Made by a program: the position numbers and the translations under genes. The notes beneath the pieces are model-generated. The model made no database searches. It was not told where the DNA came from and saw nothing but the letters and a program-made list of their open reading frames with translations. From Cellulophaga sp. L1A9 (GTDB lineage: Bacteria > Bacteroidota > Bacteroidia > Flavobacteriales > Flavobacteriaceae), in assembly GCF_009797025.1 (NCBI RefSeq), contig NZ_CP047027.1, forward strand, positions 4,960,001-5,024,000: a stretch of DNA of 64,000 nt. Direction: 5' to 3'. Shown in pieces: positions 49,588 to 59,200 of this stretch. Position 1 is the first letter of the stretch, and each line of letters begins with the position of its first letter.

Positions 49588-52500
49588 TTACTTACAAAAA
49601 TCACTAGGTGCAAATCCAAATTCCTCCTTAAAAGCCCTGCTAAACCAAGAAGGATCGTTAAAACCAGTATCATATGCAATCTCTGAAATAGTTTTATCTG
49701 TAGTTTTAATTAGTTCTTTGGCTCTTTGCAAACGAACGGAACGGATAAATACCGCTGTAGATTTATCGGTAATAGCTTTTAATTTTCTGTAAATCTGTGA
49801 CTCGCTTAAATGTAATTTATGGGCAAGTTCTGCCGAACCGAAAGCAGAGTTACTAATATCGTCCTGTATAAATTGTATGACCTTCTGAAGAAATTTTGTT
49901 TCTGGGCTTTCACGACGTCCTAAAACATTGATAAGTCCGTCTTTTTGAATTTTATCAATTAATTTCTTGCGTACTAAAACCAATTGATCTAATCGGATGA
50001 ATAATTCTTTCTCGCTAAAGGGTTTCGCCAAATAGGCATCTGCGCCATACGAAAGACCCGCTAATCGATCCTCGGTAGTTACTTTAGCTGTTAGCAGTAT
50101 AATGGGGATATGATCTGTACGCTCGTCAGCTTTTAATGTAGTACAAACTTCATAACCATCTTTGCTAGGCATCATCACATCTGATATTATAATGTCTGGA
50201 ATATTCTCAAAAGCCATTTTAATACCCTCAACACCATCCAATGCATGTATCGTTTGATATTTTTCAACAAGACAAGTTTTTAGGTAATGGGCTACATCCA
50301 CATTATCTTCAATAATGAGCACAAGAGGTAATTTAGAAGGGGCAGCTTTATATGTAAGTTCTTTTTTAACTTCAGGAGGTGTTGTTTTTAAAGTAAGGTT
50401 TGAAGATAGTACCGTTTCTTCTGTTTTTACTGCGTTATTGGTCACAGGAATATGTACGATAAATGTGCTTCCTTTTCCTAAACTACTTTCTACTCGGATA
50501 GTACCTTTCATGAGTATAATAAATTCTTTACACAAAGAAAGTCCTATTCCTGTTCCTTTTTGTTGACCAACAGAAGAACCTCCTACTTGGTAGAATCGAT
50601 CAAACAAATGAACGATATCGGCTTCTGCCAAACCAAGTCCATTATCTTGTATTTTCAGAACTAGATAGGCAGTCTCTTTTTGAATTATTCTGTTAAGATG
50701 AACAATAACTTTACCCGTAGTATTTGTAAACTTTATAGCATTTGAAAGAAGATTGGAAACAATTGAAGCTACTTTATTCACATCAATATCCATTTCTAGG
50801 GCATCAATCTCAGCATACACTATTAAACTTATTTCTTTTGAGGCTGCAAGTGAATGAAAGCTTTCACAGAGGTATTTAATAAACGGAATACTATCAATCT
50901 GTACTAAATTAAGCTCCATTGCACCATTTTCTAGTTTTGCCAAGTCTAACATTTCATTCACCATTTTTAATAAACTTTCTCCATTTCTTTCTATCATTGA
51001 CAATGAATATTCATCAGAGACTGAAATCTTATTTTTGGTATTCTTTTTTAAATTTTGGGTCATTCCTAAAATTACGGTAAGTGGTGTTCTAAATTCATGC
51101 GTAATACTCGTATACAGACTACTTTTTAAACTGCTAACTTCTTTTAATCTAATACTTTCTGCTACAGCTAATTTTCTTGAAAGCTTAAAACGATAAAAAT
51201 AATAACCCAATGTTGCCGCTGTGATTATGTATACCATATAGGACCACCATGTTGCCCACCAAGGAGGTAAAATAGTTAAGTTCATTTTTAGTGGCTCCTG
51301 GTCCCATTCTTCCCCCCGAGAAAAACCAGTTATTTCTATAGTATAACTACCCGTTGGAAGATTTAAAAACTGAATTTCGGGTTCTTTTAAAAAGATCCAT
51401 TCCGTATCCGTTGGTAATAATTTATATCCATATTCCACATTTTTATTAAGCCGGTAATCAATAGACGAGAATCGAAGAAAAAAAGGAAATTGGTTGTGTT
51501 TGAATTCTAGGTTTTTGGTTTTCTGCAATGATTGCTTTAAAATTGATTTATCATCTTTACTCACCTTCACCTTACTCCCTTTTACCTGTAACTCCGAGAA
51601 ATACAAGTATTGAGGGGTATCAATTTGTTCTAGGTCATCAGGATGAAAATAAGTTACTCCTCCAATTCCTCCTAGGTAAATTAAGCCCTCCGAATCAGCG
51701 AATCTTGCATGTATATCAAATTCTTTACTCTGAATTCCATCTTCTATTCCAAACTGTTTAAAATTATTTTTTTCAGGATCATAGCGCACCAACCCATCAT
51801 TAGTTCCCATCCATAGTCTTCCATAACCATCGTCTTGAATGCTGTATACAACGCCATTACTAAATTGTTTTTGTTGCGTCCATGATTTGAACTTTCGATT
51901 TCCCAAGTATTGACTAAATCCATTTCTTGTACCCAACCAAATACGCTCCTTTTTATCAATTAGAATGTCGTAGACTGAATTGTGTACCAAAGAATTTTCG
52001 TCATTCTCTATTTTAGAAAAATTATTAAATACTGGTTTTTCGTAGGCTGGGCTGCTAAAACTAAGCTCAGATAACCCAGATTGCGTGCCAATCCAAACCG
52101 TATTCTTTTTATCTACTTGAATACAATCCGCAAAGTCATTATTTAGAGAATTTTTAGTTGAAGGAGTATTTTTATATCTGATGATTTTATACTCGTTTTC
52201 ATTATTAAATTCCAAACGAAAAACACCATGTCCATAGGTTGCTCCCCAAAGATTATTATTCTTGTCAAGAGCTATATCTTTTAGAAAATCTCCATTGATG
52301 GAATTATCATCTAAAGGATCATGATGAAAAACTGAAAATTTTGGATTGTCTGGATCAAAATTTTTAAGGTTAATCATATTTAGTCCTCGTGTGGTTGCCA
52401 ACCATAACCGCTGATGAATACTATCTTTTACAATAGCCCTGACAACGGTACCGGAAAACCCATTGGGTTTATTTTGAGTATACTTAAAGTAATATGTTTT

Positions 52501-53772
52501 TCCTTTTCTTATTAAATTTAAACCACCATCAGAGGTACCTATCCATAAATCTTCCTGATCCTTAAATATGGAAAAAATAACATTGTCATTTAGTAAATGG
52601 TCTCCTTTAAGGTTTTTTGAAATATTTTTAAAATAAGGTTCTCCTAAATCAATTAGATTTGGATAATTGGCTGTACCCACTAACATTTGATTTTCTGATA
52701 TTTTCAATAAGGTTTGAACAGTCCCATTACTGAGACCATTTTTTTTATCTTCAGAATATAAAATTCTTTTGAGAATTTTATGATGCACCCAATCAAAAAG
52801 ATAAATTCCATTACCGCTCCCTATCCACACACTACTTTCGTCATTTTTTAAAAAAGACAAAACATGTTTCGTAGGTAATTCATCAGCTTTGTTAAGTGCT
52901 ATTAATTTGAGCTTTTTATTTTCAATATCATAACTATAAAAACCAAAGTCGCCACCAACTAATACCTGATTTTTAGTTTTATAAAATGCTTGAACATTTC
53001 CTTGAATTTCAAAAATAGGTATAGGATCAGCTATTTTTGCTTCCGTTGGATCTAGACAATAAACGTTTCCATTATTTTCTCCTACCCATAACATATTTGT
53101 AGTATCAATAAAGATACCTGACACCGATTTCCCTTCTAAGTATCGCTCTTGCAAAAAATCCTTGTTATGAGTTGAACTTAATTTGTAAAGTCCCGTTAAT
53201 CGTGAAGCTATCCAAATAGCATTTTCTTTGTCCTCTGCAATACCGGAAATGATCTCATTTTCTTCAGAAGATTCCTTTAATTTAATGCGATGAAAAACTT
53301 CTAAAACAGGGTCATAATAATTTAATCCATTACCAATTGTTCCTACCCAAATTTTGCCTGATACATCTTCAAGTAGTTTATTAATAAGGTTGCCAGAAAG
53401 CGTTAATGAATCTTGTTCGCTGTATTTGTAATGTTCAAATTTATTTCCATCAAATTTGTTTAACCCATCTTGAGTGGCTATCCAAATAAAACCTGAGTTG
53501 TCTAACAGAAGATCATTCGATGAAACTTGTGAAAGACCATCTTCTAAAGTGTAATATTTAATGATAGGATCTCTTTCTTGTGAAAAAATAGTATTAAAAG
53601 GAATCACAAACAATAGCAAGTTCACTATTTGAGACAAAAACTTTTTAGGTGATTTTATTAAGGAAAAATTTGTGTTTAGAGAGTTTAAATAAACTATTAA
53701 ATTTAAAATAAAAACAAGAAAGAACTTTAAATGGGTAAAATCTTTATATCGTGTTTTTTTGGTTGAAAACAT
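49588..53772 (-). CDS. Hybrid two-component sensor (HTCS)
   Basis: A 1394-residue one-protein two-component system. In order: signal/membrane region (about 15-63, ending NTIFSQ), periplasmic two-bladed beta-propeller repeats (WIATQDGLNKFD, WVGTIGNGLNYYD, LWLATTRGLNMIN and others, about 70-740), a Y_Y_Y domain ending about 850, one membrane segment (WWSYMVYIITAATLGYYFYRF), HisKA with TSITHEFRTPLTVILG (phosphorylated His), HATPase with DNGLGLAE and GTGIGLSLCK, receiver with IIISDVMMPSKDG (Asp) and a C-terminal AraC helix-turn-helix pair (about 1280-1394). HTCS normally sense a glycan fragment and regulate a neighbouring PUL, but no SusCD or glycosidase is adjacent. The target is open. Confidence 0.95.
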   Translation of the reverse strand: MFSTKKTRYKDFTHLKFFLVFILNLIVYLNSLNTNFSLIKSPKKFLSQIVNLLLFVIPFNTIFSQERDPIIKYYTLEDGLSQVSSNDLLLDNSGFIWIATQDGLNKFDGNKFEHYKYSEQDSLTLSGNLINKLLEDVSGKIWVGTIGNGLNYYDPVLEVFHRIKLKESSEENEIISGIAEDKENAIWIASRLTGLYKLSSTHNKDFLQERYLEGKSVSGIFIDTTNMLWVGENNGNVYCLDPTEAKIADPIPIFEIQGNVQAFYKTKNQVLVGGDFGFYSYDIENKKLKLIALNKADELPTKHVLSFLKNDESSVWIGSGNGIYLFDWVHHKILKRILYSEDKKNGLSNGTVQTLLKISENQMLVGTANYPNLIDLGEPYFKNISKNLKGDHLLNDNVIFSIFKDQEDLWIGTSDGGLNLIRKGKTYYFKYTQNKPNGFSGTVVRAIVKDSIHQRLWLATTRGLNMINLKNFDPDNPKFSVFHHDPLDDNSINGDFLKDIALDKNNNLWGATYGHGVFRLEFNNENEYKIIRYKNTPSTKNSLNNDFADCIQVDKKNTVWIGTQSGLSELSFSSPAYEKPVFNNFSKIENDENSLVHNSVYDILIDKKERIWLGTRNGFSQYLGNRKFKSWTQQKQFSNGVVYSIQDDGYGRLWMGTNDGLVRYDPEKNNFKQFGIEDGIQSKEFDIHARFADSEGLIYLGGIGGVTYFHPDDLEQIDTPQYLYFSELQVKGSKVKVSKDDKSILKQSLQKTKNLEFKHNQFPFFLRFSSIDYRLNKNVEYGYKLLPTDTEWIFLKEPEIQFLNLPTGSYTIEITGFSRGEEWDQEPLKMNLTILPPWWATWWSYMVYIITAATLGYYFYRFKLSRKLAVAESIRLKEVSSLKSSLYTSITHEFRTPLTVILGMTQNLKKNTKNKISVSDEYSLSMIERNGESLLKMVNEMLDLAKLENGAMELNLVQIDSIPFIKYLCESFHSLAASKEISLIVYAEIDALEMDIDVNKVASIVSNLLSNAIKFTNTTGKVIVHLNRIIQKETAYLVLKIQDNGLGLAEADIVHLFDRFYQVGGSSVGQQKGTGIGLSLCKEFIILMKGTIRVESSLGKGSTFIVHIPVTNNAVKTEETVLSSNLTLKTTPPEVKKELTYKAAPSKLPLVLIIEDNVDVAHYLKTCLVEKYQTIHALDGVEGIKMAFENIPDIIISDVMMPSKDGYEVCTTLKADERTDHIPIILLTAKVTTEDRLAGLSYGADAYLAKPFSEKELFIRLDQLVLVRKKLIDKIQKDGLINVLGRRESPETKFLQKVIQFIQDDISNSAFGSAELAHKLHLSESQIYRKLKAITDKSTAVFIRSVRLQRAKELIKTTDKTISEIAYDTGFNDPSWFSRAFKEEFGFAPSDFCK

Positions 53773-53905
53773 CTTTAAAAGATACTATAATTCATTTTAG
53801 ACTTGTCCTCATTTTGTGTAGAATGCACAAAATCAAGTATCAAACGTCAAATAAATAATACTTAACCAAAATTCACTTTGGTTTGAAAACTAATTAAAAA
53901 TAAAA

Positions 53906-53953
53906 AACCTGCATGTTGCAATTGATTTTTACACCAACCACAACATGCAGGTT
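53906..53953 (-). terminator. Terminator of the aspartate operon
   Basis: AACCTGCATGTTG (53906-53918) pairs with CAACATGCAGGTT (53941-53953), a 13-bp stem; on the minus strand it is followed by a T run. It lies about 200 bp after the aspD stop. Confidence 0.82.
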
Positions 53954-53976
53954 AACAAACAAACTATACTTTTCTA

Positions 53977-54048
53977 TTATAAATCCAATGCTTTGAACGG
54001 ATATTCGCTTGGTTCTTTTGGGACAACCAACCAATGCACAGCTTTAAA
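53977..54048 (-). pseudogene. Possible C-terminal relic of a lost gene
   Basis: Between the aspD stop and its terminator, the minus strand encodes FFKAVHWLVVPKEPSEYPFKALDL and a stop at 53977, a protein-like tail with no start. I do not recognise the family. The rest of 53954-54155 holds no other feature I can name. Confidence 0.35.
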
Positions 54049-54155
54049 AAAATTACATACAATAATCCATTAAACCGCCCTAAACTCTAGTTTTTAAATA
54101 ATTTATAAAATAGTACTTTCCCATAATGTTTTATGCCATTACAATTAAAATACGC

Positions 54156-55751
54156 CTATTTTCCTTGATAAGCGTAATAATATTCATCAAGGATATCATT
54201 TATGAGGATGCTAATTTTCTCAAAGTCTTCAGCATAAGAATTGGCAAGTGAGAATCTTATAGTCCAATCAGGCCCATCAAAACCACCTCCTGGCATGGCT
54301 ACAATAGATTCTTCTTCAGCCAAACGTATTACTGGATCTAAAGCATTGTAATTTTCACCAACCCATGTACTAAATTCTTCACTGTATTTATCTTTTGCTA
54401 AATTTAAGAAATCAACTAAAGAGTAATAATATGCAGCGTTTTTATTATCAGCAGAAATTAATGGGGTGCCAGGTAAATCTTTATATAACTTGTCATATCT
54501 ATTTCTAACCAATTTTTTTACAGCTGTTTTATACTTGCCTTCTGTATCTATCAAAGTCGCTAAAGAAAATAGCGTCATTTGAATTTGTTGAGGCGTAGAT
54601 AAACCAGCTGTGTGATTTAAAGCAACACTACGACTGTCTGCAATAAAACGATCTATCATTTTTATACCATCAGGATTTAAAGAAATTGTTTCATAACGCG
54701 CTCGCAATTCTATTTTATCTTCCTCTGGTAGCTTGGCAAGCATTTTATCAAAAATATTATTTTCATTAAGCGCTATTACTCCAAGTCTCCAACCTGTAGC
54801 ACCAAAATATTTTGAAAAGGAATACACCAAAATCGTGTTCTCTGGTGCTTTGATTGCTAATGATGTAAAGTTCTCTGTAAAAGAGCCGTAAACATCATCT
54901 GTTAGCAAGATTAAGTCTTTTCTATCTTTTGCAATTTTTGCAATTTTATCCAAGGTTTCATCACTCAATTTAACTGAAGGAGGATTACTCGGGTTAACTA
55001 AAAAGAATGCCTTTATATTGGGATCTTTTAGTTTATCGATTTCAGCGTCTGGAATCTGCCAATTATTGTTCTCGTCAGCATTGATAAGAACCAGATTTAA
55101 TTTATAATCATTTAATACGGGCATTTCGAAATACGGCGTAAATATTGGTGTACCAATTGCAATGGTATCTCCAGCTTTTAAGAACTTGTTTTCTTTCAAT
55201 GAATTGAAAATGTATACCATGGCAGCTGTGCCTCCTTCTGTTGCAAAAATATCGTATTTTGATTCTGGAGTTGTATTTCCAGCACTCATTTCCTTCATTA
55301 AATAAGCATGAGTGATCGTTTCAGCATTCTTTAACATTCTTCCTGGTTCAGGATAATTGTTTCCTATAATACCATTGACCCATTCAAACATTAAATCGTC
55401 TGAATCCTCACTATAATTTTCTACTGCAAACTGAAATAAATCGTTCAGATAACGCAACCCTATTACATTCTTGTTTAAGGCTAAATAGGCTTGAAACCTT
55501 TTGGTAATACCGTCTTTATCTGTAATACCTCCAAAACCATCTAAATTCTGAAATTGTCTTTTACTTTCTTCTAAGCCAAAGAGACCTAGTTGAAAAAAGG
55601 CATCTCTAGGTTTTGTAGCGATCCAGTTAGGGTTACCTCTACCTGCATTAATCATTGAATGCTGGTGATTTGATTTTGCTAATTTTATTAATGTATCTTT
55701 TACTTCAAAAGGACTCAACGTGTTTAATTCTACTTCTTCTTGTTTTTTCAT
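54156..55751 (-). CDS. aspD: L-aspartate 4-decarboxylase (bifunctional aspartate aminotransferase)
   Basis: A 531-residue PLP enzyme of the aspartate beta-decarboxylase family: decarboxylates aspartate to alanine, using one proton and releasing CO2. The length and the N-terminus (SMINAGRGNPNWIATKPRDAFFQLGLFGLEESKR) are diagnostic. AMVYIFNSLKENK and FFLVNPSNPPSVKL precede the Schiff-base lysine in VYSFSKYFGATGWRLG (near 305). Just upstream, 19 bp away, is the gene for an AspT antiporter, which imports aspartate and exports alanine. Together they give a proton-motive cycle. The porin gene completes the operon. Confidence 0.95.
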   Translation of the reverse strand: MKKQEEVELNTLSPFEVKDTLIKLAKSNHQHSMINAGRGNPNWIATKPRDAFFQLGLFGLEESKRQFQNLDGFGGITDKDGITKRFQAYLALNKNVIGLRYLNDLFQFAVENYSEDSDDLMFEWVNGIIGNNYPEPGRMLKNAETITHAYLMKEMSAGNTTPESKYDIFATEGGTAAMVYIFNSLKENKFLKAGDTIAIGTPIFTPYFEMPVLNDYKLNLVLINADENNNWQIPDAEIDKLKDPNIKAFFLVNPSNPPSVKLSDETLDKIAKIAKDRKDLILLTDDVYGSFTENFTSLAIKAPENTILVYSFSKYFGATGWRLGVIALNENNIFDKMLAKLPEEDKIELRARYETISLNPDGIKMIDRFIADSRSVALNHTAGLSTPQQIQMTLFSLATLIDTEGKYKTAVKKLVRNRYDKLYKDLPGTPLISADNKNAAYYYSLVDFLNLAKDKYSEEFSTWVGENYNALDPVIRLAEEESIVAMPGGGFDGPDWTIRFSLANSYAEDFEKISILINDILDEYYYAYQGK

Positions 55752-55770
55752 ATTCTTATTTTTGAATGTT

Positions 55771-57468
55771 CTACGGAATTAACGCTATAATAACTGGACC
55801 CCATAATGTTAAAAATATATTTGCAACAGCATAGGTCATGGTAAATGTGGGCACAGGTGTTGCATTTTTGGTTTTGTCCAATAGAGCAGAAAATCCTGGA
55901 TTAGAACTTCTACTACCCGTAAGTACTCCCAATGCTTCGACAGGGTTTTTGATTTTAAGTACATAATAATTAATTACGAATTGCACGATCATAGGTAGCA
56001 TAGTTACCAAAATCCCTAAAAGAAACAAGGTTACGCCACTTTTCAAGATGGCTTGAAATGCAGGTGCTCCTGCATTTAAACCTACAATACCCACAAATAC
56101 GGCCAAACCAATTGTTTGAATAAAATTGGCCGCTCCCACATTTATTCCACCTAGTTTTGGATATTTGGTTTTTAAAAACCCAATTAGCAAACCTGAAACC
56201 AAACAGCCCAGACCCGCACCCAATGCAAGTGATGTCCCATTTATTTCGAAACCAATTTGGCCAATTAAATACCCCACTACCATTCCCAATCCAAGGACAA
56301 CAAAATCTGTGGTTTTAATTGATGGTGGCTTGTATCCAATTTCTTTCTCAATTCTATCCAAGTCCTTTTTCTTACCAACCAATTCAATTTCATCCCCTTT
56401 ATGGATTTCCGTTTTATCTAAAACTGGCAATTGGTGAGACATTCTAGTAATGGATTTAATATAAACTCCATGTCTTTTATCTATATCCAATTTCTTCAAG
56501 ACCTGTTCTAGCGTTAAACCTGTTAGTTTTTTATTGGTTGCGATTACGTGTCTTACTTCTTCTGTTAAGTCAATATTTGGCCCAAATTCTGAGATTTCTT
56601 CTCCGATGTTGAATCCTACTTTTGAAAATGCGGTAATTAAACCCGTAACGAATAAAATGTCGTCTTCATTAATTATTGTACTGGCACTAGGTTCCGTATT
56701 CTTTTTATTATTTATAATAAGTTCAACCGTTAAGTTAGAATTGAATTCTGTTTCAAATTCAAGAACACTTTTGTTTAAAAATTTAGACGTTTTTAAAATT
56801 TTATATACCCGAGTATCAATTCTTTTAATAGGATCAAATTCACCTTCTTCCAATTCTTTACTACCACCTAACTTTATAGCTAATTTTTTTGCTTCAGCCC
56901 TAATATCCCATTTCATGACGATTGGAATAATGGAAACCATTAATATGGGCCCAATAGAACCAAAAATATAAGTGATGGAGTAACCAACGGCAACATTCAT
57001 TTTTAAATTTTTGGATACATCTACTGCTAACCCTAATTTATCTATGGCTTCTCCTGCCGTACCAATTATTGCAGATTGTGTTAAACCTCCAGCAGCTAAA
57101 CCGGCGGCCATGCCTTTATCTAAGCCAAACCAAATAGCCAGTCCTAGAACGGCAAGAAGTCCCATAGCGGTCATTAAGAATGCTGCTAATAAATATTTAA
57201 GGGATGATATTTTTAAGGAAGCGAAGAATTGCGGACCACCTAAATACCCTACCATAAAAATAAATAAAGCGAAAAAAAGACTTTTTACTTCATCGCTAAT
57301 TTCAATTCCACCGACTTGGCCGAGAATTACTGCGGCAATTAACGTACCTCCAACACCACCAAGTGAGAATTTTCCAATTTTGAATTTTCCTACAAAAAAG
57401 CCTATTGCAATCGCTAGAAATAGCGTGAAATAAGGGAAGTTTCTAAGTTGATCGTAAATAATATCCAT
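55771..57468 (-). CDS. aspT: Aspartate:alanine antiporter (AspT family)
   Basis: A 565-residue AAEx-family transporter: two blocks of membrane segments (about 10-190 and 385-565), with the family motif GLTQSAIIGTAGEAID in the first half and GSRSSNPGFSALLD in the second, divided by two TrkA-C (RCK) domains (about 210-375, with VLEFETEFNSNLTVELIIN and LTGLTLEQVLKKLD). AspT exchanges aspartate(1-) for alanine(0), which with AspD decarboxylation leaves a net outward charge difference and uses up an inner proton, so it generates a proton gradient. 27 bp after the porin gene. Confidence 0.94.
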   Translation of the reverse strand: MDIIYDQLRNFPYFTLFLAIAIGFFVGKFKIGKFSLGGVGGTLIAAVILGQVGGIEISDEVKSLFFALFIFMVGYLGGPQFFASLKISSLKYLLAAFLMTAMGLLAVLGLAIWFGLDKGMAAGLAAGGLTQSAIIGTAGEAIDKLGLAVDVSKNLKMNVAVGYSITYIFGSIGPILMVSIIPIVMKWDIRAEAKKLAIKLGGSKELEEGEFDPIKRIDTRVYKILKTSKFLNKSVLEFETEFNSNLTVELIINNKKNTEPSASTIINEDDILFVTGLITAFSKVGFNIGEEISEFGPNIDLTEEVRHVIATNKKLTGLTLEQVLKKLDIDKRHGVYIKSITRMSHQLPVLDKTEIHKGDEIELVGKKKDLDRIEKEIGYKPPSIKTTDFVVLGLGMVVGYLIGQIGFEINGTSLALGAGLGCLVSGLLIGFLKTKYPKLGGINVGAANFIQTIGLAVFVGIVGLNAGAPAFQAILKSGVTLFLLGILVTMLPMIVQFVINYYVLKIKNPVEALGVLTGSRSSNPGFSALLDKTKNATPVPTFTMTYAVANIFLTLWGPVIIALIP

Positions 57469-57495
57469 AATTTTATATTGATTAGTTATTCTAGA

Positions 57496-58755
57496 TTAAA
57501 GATGATAGATAGCCATAAACTGAGCGCGATACCCAATGCCATTATCTCCTAATTTATTTTGATTTTTTCCATAAATGAGTTCTACACCATAATCTATTCT
57601 ATCTATAGGAGACCATATATAATTAACAGCTCCATAGGATGAAAAATCATACATTTCATCATTAGTGTAGTCTGAATTATCAATACTTGTAAAGCTAAAT
57701 ACAGCACTGGATGTAGCTGTTTTACTCCATGAATGTTTGTATGCCAAAAATCCTCCCATTGCGGGAATTGAAGTCATTTCACCATTCTCATTAGGAGCAG
57801 CATCCAAACCCTGTCCTCTCAAATCATTTATATAATATGCAATTCCTAATCCATATGTGTACCCGAACCTAACATCATCATTCATTTCATTTCGATTAAA
57901 AAATTTAATAATACCAGAAATTTCTGCACCTCCACCAGTCATACTTTTAATAGCACTAGAATTTGCATTTGTGTAGGACATGTTTTTTAAAATACCACTG
58001 ATTCTAAGATTTCCCCATGCTCCTCCTTTTTGTATGTAACCAATTAAATCAGGTACATAGAGATACGCCATGGTATCATCCGGATTTGTATCAAAAGGAG
58101 TATAATCTTCACTATGAGTTTCCATAGCTACGGCATATGAATATTTATTGTTAATAACATGCGTATATCTAACCATGGGGTTTCTTGGACCAGTAATACT
58201 ATTAGGCCCTTCAAAATCTACTTGTACAGGAAAAGCTGCTCCGTTTTTCATGGTACTCCATGTTTGCCCTATTAAAAATCCTTTGTATTCCCCATACGCA
58301 TGTCTTAAATGAGGAACAAAACTGGTTTCCGCTTCTGTATTGAAAAAATCAATCTCTACATAAAGGTGCATTTTGTTTGAATCGGATATTTCGTACTCAC
58401 CATCTACAGCTAGCCGCGTTTGTCTAGCATCTAAAAAACTACGTGGTTTTTCTTCACGCAAGGTTGGGTAAATTGGAATTTTACTGGGATAAAATTCACT
58501 TGTATTCTGAATGTTCCCTAAGTCAAGACCTCCAATTAGTTTTACATAACCAATGAAATCAAGAGCTATTTTTTTTGTCTTTCCAGACGCTCTAAAACCA
58601 GCTCTTTCACTTTTAATTTTGATAGGGTCTTGAACATCTTTGTGTGTTACAAGTAACGTATCTGAAATATTCTTTTGATCCTTACTTTGTGAAAAAGCAT
58701 TTGCTGCTATCATAGAAATACATAGCATGAGTATTCGTCTAAAACTATTTGGCAT
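57496..58755 (-). CDS. Outer-membrane porin, DcaP-like
   Basis: A 419-residue beta-barrel protein with a signal peptide (about 1-22, ending ANAFSQ), an N-terminal helix-like stretch rich in Lys and Asp, and many amphipathic strands: DFIGYVKLIGGLDLGN, KMHLYVEIDFFNTEA, LRHAYGEYKGFLIGQTWSTMKN, ending FMAIYHL. It resembles the DcaP-type porins that pass dicarboxylic acids. Its place at the head of the aspT-aspD operon suggests aspartate or dicarboxylate uptake through the outer membrane. The match is by pattern only, so another porin type is possible. Confidence 0.78.
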   Translation of the reverse strand: MPNSFRRILMLCISMIAANAFSQSKDQKNISDTLLVTHKDVQDPIKIKSERAGFRASGKTKKIALDFIGYVKLIGGLDLGNIQNTSEFYPSKIPIYPTLREEKPRSFLDARQTRLAVDGEYEISDSNKMHLYVEIDFFNTEAETSFVPHLRHAYGEYKGFLIGQTWSTMKNGAAFPVQVDFEGPNSITGPRNPMVRYTHVINNKYSYAVAMETHSEDYTPFDTNPDDTMAYLYVPDLIGYIQKGGAWGNLRISGILKNMSYTNANSSAIKSMTGGGAEISGIIKFFNRNEMNDDVRFGYTYGLGIAYYINDLRGQGLDAAPNENGEMTSIPAMGGFLAYKHSWSKTATSSAVFSFTSIDNSDYTNDEMYDFSSYGAVNYIWSPIDRIDYGVELIYGKNQNKLGDNGIGYRAQFMAIYHL

Positions 58756-59200
58756 TTGTTGGTATTTAATTGACTTATATAAATCTGTTTGAATGTGATT
58801 TGAACTATTCTATTTTTCCTAAATGGTAATACTGTTAAACTTTATATACTTAACTTATAAATAAAGATTCACCGTATATCCTGCTTTGACGTTAATTCAA
58901 TAAGAACTTTGTTCGTGTTTTTTTTAACAAACACAGAGCAGCTCCAAAGATTTCTACGACAAAATTATCCCTATAGAGAAGTAAAGAGCATGATCTACAT
59001 CAGTCTTAAAAAAATGGCTTAATTAAGTATTTAATTAGTTATTTATTAGTGGCGAAGTCAAATTATATTTTTCCCATTTATTCTTTCGAACCTTCTGTTT
59101 CACAAGTCTTTAAATAGCTACAAAGAATTCTTATTTAACATAAAAGGAAATAACTAGTGCCCCAATCTTACGAATTGGATGTAATAAAATTGGGAAAACT
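58756..59200. other. Intergenic region without a recognised gene
   Basis: 445 AT-rich bases between the porin promoter side and the end of the oxidoreductase gene. No open frame of protein-like composition, tRNA or strong hairpin was seen. A weak inverted repeat CCCAAT/ATTGGG at 59161-59195 may end the minus-strand operon. Confidence 0.5.

Noticed and set aside
56126..57433. Several plus-strand frames of 100-145 codons opposite aspT
   Set aside because: All are antisense to conserved AspT motifs and have the Pro/Ser/Thr-rich composition of complementary frames of membrane proteins.
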